A stretch of DNA of 64,000 bases from Candidatus Butyricimonas faecavium (GTDB lineage Bacteria; Bacteroidota; Bacteroidia; Bacteroidales; Marinifilaceae): assembly GCA_944321125.1 (NCBI GenBank), contig CALUKD010000002.1:267991-331990 (forward strand), given 5' to 3'. Position 1 is the stretch's first letter; every line of letters starts with the position of its first letter. A model generated the notes under the pieces. The model ran no database searches. It was not told where the DNA came from and saw nothing but the letters and a program-made list of their open reading frames with translations. Position numbers and translations under genes: made by a program. Of this stretch, positions 26,725 through 33,452 are shown one piece after another.

Positions 26725-27900
26725 TCATTTTTCTGTCCTCACGATCACTGCCCGTCCGTCGTTGAGGGTAGTGGCAAAGAGGTAAGTGGTTCCACCGTCT
26801 TTTATTTTGCTCCGGGAGCGGAGTTCGTTTACGGATAATTTGAAGTTTCGGGTAGTAATATTGGCTTTGGGAATGGCGTGGGAAATTTGTTTTAGGAGTT
26901 TGCTTGAAAAGTCCAGTACCTCTTTGACATGAAATGAACGGCCCGGGAAGTCTTCAACGAGGTGATCCGAAGTGTAGAGGTGGCTGTGGGGATGGAGTTT
27001 TTCCAACCCGTAACGGTTGGCGACAAGTTTGAAAGCTCCACTTTTGAGGATGGAACAGTTTGGTTCGTAAAGGTAAGTACCGACGTGGTTTGTGTAGCGA
27101 GGTTGTGTATTCTTTTCCTCTTCCAAGGGGAAGGAGAAGAGTTGTTCCGAGTCGGTGGCGAAGTTCACGGTGTGAATATTCACGGTTTGATTTGCCGGGG
27201 TTTTATCCAATATGAATAGAAGTTCTTTGCATTCGTTGCGGACGGAAACAACATGTACCTCGGTGGTTTCGGGTAGAAGTTGCAAAATAGCGGAGAGATC
27301 GGCCATGGGGGATATTTTGATTATCAGGCGTTGGCCTTGTTGTAAAAGTGCTTCTTTGATCTCTAGTACATTCGGAGCGTAATCGGTCAGGGCGAACACC
27401 CGCTTGTTGTCGGTTGTCCGGCGGGCGGGATCAATGTAATACGTGTCAGCAATCACTTGATTGGTCACGGTGTTTGCGTCTGCGTGAATGACCTCGATAT
27501 TGGTAGCTCCTAGGGCTAGGAAATTGGAACGGGCTGCTTCGCAGTACGAGTCATTACGCTCCACGTATGTCACGTTACTGACTTGTCGGGAAAAGAAGTA
27601 TGTGTCAACGCCTAGGCCGCCTGTGAGGTCGCAGAGTGTATTACCTACGGCAAGTTGTACTTTGTAAAGGGCTGTTATCTCGGAGGAGCATTGTTCGGTG
27701 GATAGCTTAGACGGGTAAAAGATATCCCGGCAAGCATACCACGAGGGAAGTTTTTCTTTGATGTTCTCCCGTGCCTGAATTTGTTGTACGGTTAACACGA
27801 CACGATCGTCCGGGTAGTCATTTTTTTTCCATAGTAATTGATCCGGATCATCGTCTAGATGCTCCCGGATGAAACGGGATATGTCTGGATTTAGTGGCAT
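26725..27900 (-). CDS. SAM-dependent methyltransferase with THUMP-like domain
   Basis: 391 residues. The central class-I methyltransferase fold has the SAM-binding motif DLTGGLGVDTYFF (about 98-110), the acidic loop VERNDSYCEAA and the catalytic-type motif YIDPARR. The C-terminus (about 320-391) resembles the THUMP-like/ferredoxin-like domain of the Porphyromonas PG_1098 family, ending AVIVRTEK. It probably modifies RNA, but the target nucleotide is not known. It is the first gene of the minus-strand run towards gadC. Confidence 0.82.
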   Translation of the reverse strand: MPLNPDISRFIREHLDDDPDQLLWKKNDYPDDRVVLTVQQIQARENIKEKLPSWYACRDIFYPSKLSTEQCSSEITALYKVQLAVGNTLCDLTGGLGVDTYFFSRQVSNVTYVERNDSYCEAARSNFLALGATNIEVIHADANTVTNQVIADTYYIDPARRTTDNKRVFALTDYAPNVLEIKEALLQQGQRLIIKISPMADLSAILQLLPETTEVHVVSVRNECKELLFILDKTPANQTVNIHTVNFATDSEQLFSFPLEEEKNTQPRYTNHVGTYLYEPNCSILKSGAFKLVANRYGLEKLHPHSHLYTSDHLVEDFPGRSFHVKEVLDFSSKLLKQISHAIPKANITTRNFKLSVNELRSRSKIKDGGTTYLFATTLNDGRAVIVRTEK

Positions 27901-28159
27901 ATAATCGTGTTAAACAAGTTATCAATAGCCGGTAATACCGGCCTGAATCTCTCGCGAAGGTATTTAATTTTAGAAACTTATATGCGATTTTACAGTGAAA
28001 TATAATCATTGTTGATGAAGTTTGTAAAAATCGGTATGATGCGGTTGCTGTTGTTACAAATGAAGTAATAAGAGTCGAATGGCATGTAGTTGTAAGAGCT
28101 TTTGAAATACTCTCTTTCTTGTTGTCAGAATATTTACTAAATAATAAGTTTTACCGTAT

Positions 28160-28218
28160 AGATATTTATATTTGCCTATTTTATTTTTTGGATGTCGAAT
28201 TCACAAAAAATTCGATAA
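28160..28218 (+). repeat. Outer inverted repeat, left copy
   Basis: It pairs with 35754-35811 in opposite orientation. Two blocks are identical: ATATTTATATTTGCCTA (17 bp, 28162-28178) and CGAATTCACAAAAAATTCGA (20 bp, 28196-28215). The 17 bp between them differ. The pair brackets the recombinase plus fimbrial genes. The second block is itself a palindrome (CGAATT...AATTCG). Confidence 0.8.
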
Positions 28219-28458
28219 TGATTATGTGAATGCAAAAACATGAAGTTAAAACCTTTTGGTTTAATATCTTATCATAAATACAATCGTGACCGGTGGTTAC
28301 TCCCGTGAAGCTAATCCAGAAAAATGAAACATTCTTAATGAAATATGAAATCAAAAATAGTATATATAATATGTTGAAGGTATTATATATGAAAAATTTC
28401 CTAGCCTAAAAACGTTCTGATAATGACATCAATTCGATTCAAAAGGTTGTCGGGGAAA

Positions 28459-28473
28459 ACTATACCGTATAGT
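28459..28473. promoter_or_regulatory. Palindromic operator candidate upstream of the recombinase
   Basis: ACTATAC-C-GTATAGT is a 7+1+7 bp palindrome 58 bp before the recombinase ATG. Ten of its bases (TACCGTATAG) recur at 28152-28161, next to the outer repeat. It may bind a dimeric regulator. Confidence 0.4.
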
Positions 28474-28531
28474 AACAGCCATCTTACTTTTTGTAGGAAC
28501 ATAAACTAATAATTATAATAAATACAGATTC

Positions 28532-29725
28532 ATGACAACAATTAAAGTTAAATTTCGCCCGTCAACGGTGGTAGGCCGTCCGGGCAGTATCGTTTATTTG
28601 ATAACCTGCCATAGAGTTGTGCGTCAGATTACCAGTGAATACAAGGTGTTCCCGGAAGAATGGGATGAAGAACGGTCGACCGTGCTGTTGGGGCATACGG
28701 AACGCACGGACATTAGGGCCATATCCCGAAAATTACGGGACGATATAGCTCGATTGAAGGTTGTAATTGAAGGACTGAATAGTAGGCAGACAAGGTTCAC
28801 GGCGGATGATGTGGTGGAGAAGTTCCATGAGGTGACGGCCGACTCATCGTTTTTTCGATTCATGCAAAAGGTTATAGAGCGGCTTAAACGTTTGGGCAAG
28901 GAACGGAGTGTTGAGACCTACACGACTACTCTCAATAGTTTTATGCGTTTCCGCAAAGGCTTTGATATAGAGATAAATGAAATTAATTCGGACCTGATGA
29001 TGGAATACGAAGCTTACCTGAAAATGCAGAACGTGTCGATGAATACGATCTCTTTTTATAACCGTATACTTCGGGCTGTTTATAACCGTGCAGTCGAAAA
29101 AGAATTGACCGTACAGCGAAATCCTTTCAAACACGTGTACACGGGAGTGAGTAAAACAGTTAAGCGTGCCATTCCGTTGAATGCCATCAAACGGATTAAA
29201 GAGTTGGATTTATCCCTGAAACCGTCTATGGATTTTGCTAGGGATATGTTCATGTTTTCTTTCTATACACGGGGTATGTCGTTTATAGACATGGCGTATA
29301 TGAAAAAAACGGACTTGCAGTACGGGATACTTTCTTATTGTCGGCGGAAAACGGGACAACGGTTATACATAAAATGGGAAAAATGTATGCAAGATATTTT
29401 GGATAAATATCCCGAAAACGATACGAATTATCTGTTACCTATTATTACGAGAGCCGATAACGAACGGAGACAGTACCAGAATGCATTGCGATTGGTCAAT
29501 AACAAATTAAAGGAAATAGCGAGATTGGCAGACGTAAGGTTAAATCTTACCATGTACGTGACCCGCCATTCATGGGCCAGTATCGCTAAAAGCCAAAATA
29601 TCCCTCTGGCTGTCATTAGTGAAGGTATGGGGCACGACTCAGAGGTCACCACGCAAATTTACCTTACCTCTTTGGACAGCTCAACGATAGACAAAGCAAA
29701 TGGTTTGATACTGAAAAAATTATGA
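28532..29725 (+). CDS. Tyrosine recombinase (site-specific integrase), likely invertase of the fimbrial promoter
   Basis: 397 residues. An N-terminal arm-binding-like part (about 1-95), a SAM-like core-binding domain (about 105-200) and a catalytic domain (about 215-395) carry the residues R247 (TRGMS), K273 (RRKTGQ), R345-H346 (VTRHSWAS), H368 (GMGHDS) and the nucleophile Y377 (TQIYL). In box II the usual HxxR has Y342 in place of His. The set is complete, so the enzyme should be active. The gene ends 24 bp before a pair of perfect 20-bp inverted repeats that flank the fimbrial promoter region. Tyrosine recombinases next to such repeats drive promoter inversion in Bacteroides and relatives. 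No excisionase or mobile-element genes are nearby, arguing against a plain integrated element. Confidence 0.9.
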   Translation: MTTIKVKFRPSTVVGRPGSIVYLITCHRVVRQITSEYKVFPEEWDEERSTVLLGHTERTDIRAISRKLRDDIARLKVVIEGLNSRQTRFTADDVVEKFHEVTADSSFFRFMQKVIERLKRLGKERSVETYTTTLNSFMRFRKGFDIEINEINSDLMMEYEAYLKMQNVSMNTISFYNRILRAVYNRAVEKELTVQRNPFKHVYTGVSKTVKRAIPLNAIKRIKELDLSLKPSMDFARDMFMFSFYTRGMSFIDMAYMKKTDLQYGILSYCRRKTGQRLYIKWEKCMQDILDKYPENDTNYLLPIITRADNERRQYQNALRLVNNKLKEIARLADVRLNLTMYVTRHSWASIAKSQNIPLAVISEGMGHDSEVTTQIYLTSLDSSTIDKANGLILKKL

Positions 29726-29749
29726 ATAAATATTAAGCAAAATATACGA

Positions 29750-29769
29750 TCTCTTCACAAGAGATGGAT
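29750..29769 (+). repeat. Inverted repeat left (IRL) of the switch
   Basis: TCTCTTCACAAGAGATGGAT. It contains an internal palindrome TCTCTT-CAC-AAGAGA, the usual plan of a tyrosine-recombinase core site with two arms around a crossover. It matches 29919-29938 exactly in reverse complement. Confidence 0.9.
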
Positions 29770-29813
29770 AAGACGCTGCAAGATAGAAAAAAAGAAATTA
29801 ATTACAGAAAAAT

Positions 29814-29844
29814 TAAATATATAAAAACAATCGGTTTTTGCAAA
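29814..29844 (-). promoter_or_regulatory. Promoter inside the switch, pointing leftward (OFF orientation)
   Basis: On the minus strand TTTG (29844-29841) is followed after 19 bp by TATATTTA (29821-29814), matching TTTG-N19-TAnnTTTG except for the last base. Start would be near 29807 and run towards the 3' end of the recombinase gene. I found no comparable plus-strand promoter in the segment. A TTTTTGCAAAAA palindrome (29835-29846) overlaps the -33 box. Confidence 0.55.
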
Positions 29845-29918
29845 AATTAATACAATTATCGAGTAAAATGGAAGTTAAAAAAGAATAAATTATTGATTAT
29901 CAAATCAGTTTTCTTTTA

Positions 29919-29938
29919 ATCCATCTCTTGTGAAGAGA
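29919..29938 (-). repeat. Inverted repeat right (IRR) of the switch
   Basis: ATCCATCTCTTGTGAAGAGA, the exact reverse complement of 29750-29769. It ends 21 bp before the ATG of the first fimbrial gene and would lie in its leader. Confidence 0.9.
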
Positions 29939-29959
29939 AAGATTAAAAAGAGAATTGAA

Positions 29960-31246
29960 ATGCGAATACAGGGTTTTATAGTATTAGTATCTGTCTTGTT
30001 CGGAAGCATTCAGCTCTTCGGGCAGGAAAGCCGAAAGGAAATTTGTGTAGATTTCCGTGTCGGCAAGGGAGTGCTGGACACGACTTATGTAAATAACGCC
30101 GAGTGTCTGGCAGAAATCGTATCGTTTTTGGAAAATCTTAAAAACGACGAGACACTCGATCTGGTCGAGGTGTCCTTCTGCGGATCTGCCTCTCCGGAAG
30201 GATCTGTTAAAATCAATCGGAAGTTAGCGATAGAACGCCGTACTGCAGTGGAGAGTTACGTACGTAGGTACATTTCATTACCGGACAGCATCACCACCCG
30301 TTGTGATGTTTCCATTGCGTGGGAGCGTCTGGCCAGTCTGGTGGAACAGTCGGACATGCCTCACAAGGGGGAAGCCGTGGATGCGCTGCGAAATGTCCCC
30401 GAATACACGTATGACGATAAAGGGGTTTTAATCGACAGCAAGAAGAAGCATTTGATGGAACTGCAGTACGGGCGTACTTGGTACTACATGCTAGAACATT
30501 TCTTCCCACGAGTACGTAATGCTAGCGTCATATTCGTGACGGTACGGCAAAAGTCGGTAATAAAAAGTGATACGGTTGAATTACAGACGGTTTCCGCCAT
30601 TGATACTGCTGTCGTCATTCAAGAAGAGGACACGCTCGTAATGCGGCAGGAAATAGTACCGAAAGAGGAAAAGCAGAAGCCTTTTTACATGGCTGTCAAG
30701 ACCAACATGCTCTATGACGTATTGGTCGTACCCAACATCGGTGTCGAGTTCTATCTGGGTAAAAATTGGTCGGTAAGTGGAAATTGGATGTACGGTTGGT
30801 GGGACAAGAGTAGCAAGCACCGTTATTGGCGCGTGTACGGTGGCGACATTGCCATACGCAAGTGGTTGGGTAAGAAAGCCACCGAAAAGCCGCTCACGGG
30901 CCACCATCTGGGTCTTTATGGGCAGTTGTTCACCTTCGATTTCGAGTGGGGTGGTACCGGCTACATGGGAGGTAGACCTGGAGAAACACTTTGGGACAGC
31001 CCCAATTATGCAGTGGGCGTGGAATACGGCTATTCGCTGCCGGTAGCACGGAGGTTAAACATCGACTTCTCCGTTGGTGTGGGTTACTGGGGTGGCAAAT
31101 ATTATACTTACAGCCCTCTCGACGGGCACGACGTGTGGGAATCCACCAAGAACCGCCACTGGTTCGGTCCGACCAAGGCGGAGGTCTCTCTGGTCTGGTT
31201 ACTCGGACGGGACAACAGCAATAACAGGAAAGGAGGTATGAAATGA
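29960..31246 (+). CDS. DUF3575 outer-membrane protein of the fimbrial locus
   Basis: 428 residues from the ATG at 29960, with a signal peptide ending near FGQES (about residue 20). An in-frame GTG at 29930 lies inside the inverted repeat and would add a charged leader before the signal peptide, so it is rejected. The first half (about 22-125) is OmpA-like (VSFCGSASPEGSVKINRKLAIERR, a peptidoglycan-binding type fold). The second half (about 240-425) is DUF3575, a beta-barrel-like region (AVKTNMLYDVLVVPNIGVEFYLG). Such proteins open fimbrial clusters in Bacteroidales and may anchor or assemble the pilus. Its stop overlaps the next start by 4 bases. Base composition is visibly richer in G/C than the surrounding genes. 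Confidence 0.85.
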   Translation: MRIQGFIVLVSVLFGSIQLFGQESRKEICVDFRVGKGVLDTTYVNNAECLAEIVSFLENLKNDETLDLVEVSFCGSASPEGSVKINRKLAIERRTAVESYVRRYISLPDSITTRCDVSIAWERLASLVEQSDMPHKGEAVDALRNVPEYTYDDKGVLIDSKKKHLMELQYGRTWYYMLEHFFPRVRNASVIFVTVRQKSVIKSDTVELQTVSAIDTAVVIQEEDTLVMRQEIVPKEEKQKPFYMAVKTNMLYDVLVVPNIGVEFYLGKNWSVSGNWMYGWWDKSSKHRYWRVYGGDIAIRKWLGKKATEKPLTGHHLGLYGQLFTFDFEWGGTGYMGGRPGETLWDSPNYAVGVEYGYSLPVARRLNIDFSVGVGYWGGKYYTYSPLDGHDVWESTKNRHWFGPTKAEVSLVWLLGRDNSNNRKGGMK

Positions 31247-32283
31247 TGAGATACGCGACAAGATACGTTTCCCTGTTGGCGGGAATGCTGATGGTATTGT
31301 CTTCCTGCGAACACAAGGAACTATGTTTCGACCACGAGGCACACGCCCCGAAGTCGGACGTGCACGTGAAAGCAGTGTACGAAAAGGAATGGGAACATAC
31401 CTGCGAGGGAGGTCCCGATTGGGAACAGTACCCTGCGTGGGAGAGCAGGTTCGGTATGGAATATCATGACCTGTGCCCCGATATTCCCGACGGGTTACGC
31501 GTGCAGGTATATAACGAAGATGGCACCAATAACGTCCTGAACGTTGCTCCCGAAGGTGACATCGTGCGGATGCGTCCGGGAGAACATTCCCTGCTACTCT
31601 ACAACAACGACACGGAATACATCGTCTTCGATGACATGAACTCGTTCGCCTCGGCAAAGGCCACGACCCGGGTGCGTACCCGAGCCTCCTACGCAGGTAA
31701 TCCATACATGGGAAATGCTATCGAAAACACGGTGAATGCCCCTGATATGCTCTATGGCAACTATATAGAGAACTACACGGCCGAGCGCAAGACAGAGGTC
31801 GACGAACTGCCCGTGACCATGCACCCGTTGGTATTTACCTACTTGGTGCGTTACGAGTTCAGCCACGGGTTGGAGTACGTGGCACTGGCTCGCGGCGCAT
31901 TGGCAGGTATGGCCGGTGCGGTGTGGCTGAACAGCGGACGTACCTCGGAAGAGGCAGCTACCATATTATATGACTGCACTATGGAAGATTTCGGAGCACA
32001 GGCCTGCGTCCATTCGTTCGGCATACCGGACTACCCGAACGAGAACTACACGGCACGTGCCGAACGTTGTTACGGGCTGAACCTTGAAGTGCGTCTGAAG
32101 AACGGGAAAGTCAAGTCGTTCGATTTCGACGTGACAGATCAGGTTGCCGCACAGCCGCAGGGAGGCGTCATCGTGGTGAGCGGTATCGAGATTTCCGACG
32201 AGGACGGTACGGAAGGCGGTTCCGGCTTCGATGTGAACGTGGGAGATTGGGGCGAGTACGAAGACGTCGAACTCCCTCTTTAA
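31243..32283 (+). CDS. DUF5119 fimbrial-cluster lipoprotein
   Basis: 346 residues with signal peptide and lipobox LSSC (about residue 22). The N-terminal HKELCFDHEAHA and central beta-rich part match DUF5119 proteins found between DUF3575 and fimbrillin genes. They resemble FimB/Mfa2-type anchors, so this is probably a surface-attached minor fimbrial component. It overlaps the DUF3575 gene by ATGA, showing translational coupling, and lies 50 bp before the fimbrillin gene. The C-terminal end is acidic (DVNVGDWGEYEDVELPL). Function by analogy only. Confidence 0.8.
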   Translation: MMRYATRYVSLLAGMLMVLSSCEHKELCFDHEAHAPKSDVHVKAVYEKEWEHTCEGGPDWEQYPAWESRFGMEYHDLCPDIPDGLRVQVYNEDGTNNVLNVAPEGDIVRMRPGEHSLLLYNNDTEYIVFDDMNSFASAKATTRVRTRASYAGNPYMGNAIENTVNAPDMLYGNYIENYTAERKTEVDELPVTMHPLVFTYLVRYEFSHGLEYVALARGALAGMAGAVWLNSGRTSEEAATILYDCTMEDFGAQACVHSFGIPDYPNENYTARAERCYGLNLEVRLKNGKVKSFDFDVTDQVAAQPQGGVIVVSGIEISDEDGTEGGSGFDVNVGDWGEYEDVELPL

Positions 32284-32333
32284 GAATAAATAGTTTTTAC
32301 TAATCATTAATGTTTTACTAAAAATTCAGCAAC

Positions 32334-33320
32334 ATGAAAAAAAATCTTTTTTTTGTGGGAATTGCTGCCGCCGCAATGCTGGTAAGTTGCAGCAATGATG
32401 AGACCGTGGAAATACCTCAGTCGAAGGCTATCAAGTTTGAGAATTTCGTGAATACGAGTACACGTGGTATCGCTGATGACATCACAAAAGACAATATCAC
32501 GAACTTTAGTGTGTATGGTTTTATGACAAATGTCTCAGGACAGATTTTCACCAACGAAGCTGTCATAGGTGGAGGATCTGATTGGAACTATACAAACACA
32601 CAGTATTGGGCTTCCGACAAGGATTATTGGTTCTCTGCCATTGCTCCTACTACAGGTGCGCAGTGGACTTATGACGTGAACAATACCACCGAGGGCGGTA
32701 TCATCACTTTCGAGAACAAAGATGGTAAACAGGACTTGCTCTATGCTTATTCAGGCAAGATTCATTGTAATGATCCCTCACTTCAAGACAAAGTAGGTTT
32801 TACTTTCAATCACTTGCTGTCGCGTGTAAAATTCAACTTCACTAACAATATGGGTAACAATAATACCAAGTTGGTAGTGAAAGACGTGACAATTACTGAT
32901 GCAAATGGAAAAGCCACTTGCGATGTTTCAAAGAGCGAAAAAGTTTGGACACTTACCGAAGACAACACAACAGGTAATCTGGTATTCGATGCTGTTCCTG
33001 ATGAAGAAACTAAGATTGAGAACAACAAATCAATCGCTACAGACCACAAGTATATGATTCCGCAGAATCAGGCATATAAACTTACTTTCACTGTAGAGAT
33101 GTATCAGGGTGAAGTGCTTGCCAATACTTATACCCATACGGATATAGTTGTTCCTCAAACGAACATGGTTGCCGGTAATAGCTATGTGTTCAATGCTACA
33201 TTGAATTCGGAGAACATCGATCCGGAAGGCAAACTTTATCCTATCGAATTCACAGTAACCGATATTCCTGAATGGAATGACGAATGGGAAGCTGGCGCAG
33301 TAACTGTTCCTGAAATGTAA
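32334..33320 (+). CDS. Fimbrillin-family protein, probable major shaft subunit
   Basis: 328 residues, lipoprotein signal with LVSC (about residue 19). The layout fits Bacteroidales fimbrillins: a short N-terminal stretch with an arginine (TSTRGI, about residue 43-48) where Rgp-like proteases can cut the mature subunit, two beta-sandwich domains (HLLSRVKFNFTNN in the middle), and a C-terminal strand (YPIEFTVTDIPEWNDEWEAG) typical of the donor strand. It should be exported as a lipoprotein, processed at the surface and polymerised. A strong hairpin follows it, as expected for a subunit made in excess of the tip gene downstream. Confidence 0.85.
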   Translation: MKKNLFFVGIAAAAMLVSCSNDETVEIPQSKAIKFENFVNTSTRGIADDITKDNITNFSVYGFMTNVSGQIFTNEAVIGGGSDWNYTNTQYWASDKDYWFSAIAPTTGAQWTYDVNNTTEGGIITFENKDGKQDLLYAYSGKIHCNDPSLQDKVGFTFNHLLSRVKFNFTNNMGNNNTKLVVKDVTITDANGKATCDVSKSEKVWTLTEDNTTGNLVFDAVPDEETKIENNKSIATDHKYMIPQNQAYKLTFTVEMYQGEVLANTYTHTDIVVPQTNMVAGNSYVFNATLNSENIDPEGKLYPIEFTVTDIPEWNDEWEAGAVTVPEM

Positions 33321-33356
33321 AGACAAGACAAAATGTATATACCTTGCTATAAGGTA

Positions 33357-33364
33357 TAATTTTG
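33357..33364 (+). promoter_or_regulatory. Possible -7 box before the large fimbrillin gene
   Basis: TAATTTTG is a full match to TAnnTTTG, 89 bp before the ATG at 33453. Only a poor -33 (AATG, 21 bp upstream) is present, so an internal promoter is uncertain. Confidence 0.3.
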
Positions 33365-33370
33365 CATAGG

Positions 33371-33399
33371 GTGTAAGGGGTTGAATGTTCCCCTTACAC
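33371..33399 (+). terminator. Intercistronic hairpin after the fimbrillin gene
   Basis: A perfect 10-bp stem GTGTAAGGGG (33371-33380) and CCCCTTACAC (33390-33399) with a 9-nt loop and no T-run. It is more likely an RNA-stability or attenuation element than a full terminator. Confidence 0.6.
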
Positions 33400-33452
33400 T
33401 CACTAATAGCCGGAGAATAGCGTTCCGGACAAGTAACTAAAAAAAGAAGGCA

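Larger units (their letters stand above)
27901..28531. other. Large AT-rich intergenic region before the recombinase gene
   Basis: No gene is visible in 631 bp. It contains the left copy of the outer inverted repeat (28160-28218) and a 15-bp palindrome (28459-28473). No clear promoter of the TTTG/TAnnTTTG type with correct spacing was found close to the recombinase gene. Confidence 0.5.
29750..29938. other. Putative invertible promoter segment (phase-variation switch)
   Basis: A 149-bp AT-rich segment (29770-29918) is bounded by perfect 20-bp inverted repeats and lies between the recombinase gene and the first fimbrial gene. In the orientation given, its only good promoter reads leftward, away from the fimbrial genes. 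Inversion would place that -7 box at about 29867-29874 and transcription start near 29881, about 80 bases before the ATG at 29960. Repeats and positions are seen; inversion is inferred. Confidence 0.82.

Noticed and set aside
28532..29725. Recombinase as integrase of an ordinary integrated element
   Set aside because: No direct-repeat attachment sites, tRNA target, or transfer genes were found next to it, and the nearby repeats are inverted, as expected for an inversion switch.
29930..29959. GTG start for the DUF3575 gene inside the right inverted repeat
   Set aside because: It would add ten charged residues before a clear signal peptide that begins at the ATG at 29960.
30930..31705. Several minus-strand frames of 68-168 codons over the DUF3575 and DUF5119 genes
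   Set aside because: They are shadows of the higher-GC fimbrial genes, rich in Arg, Pro and Cys, and lack family features.
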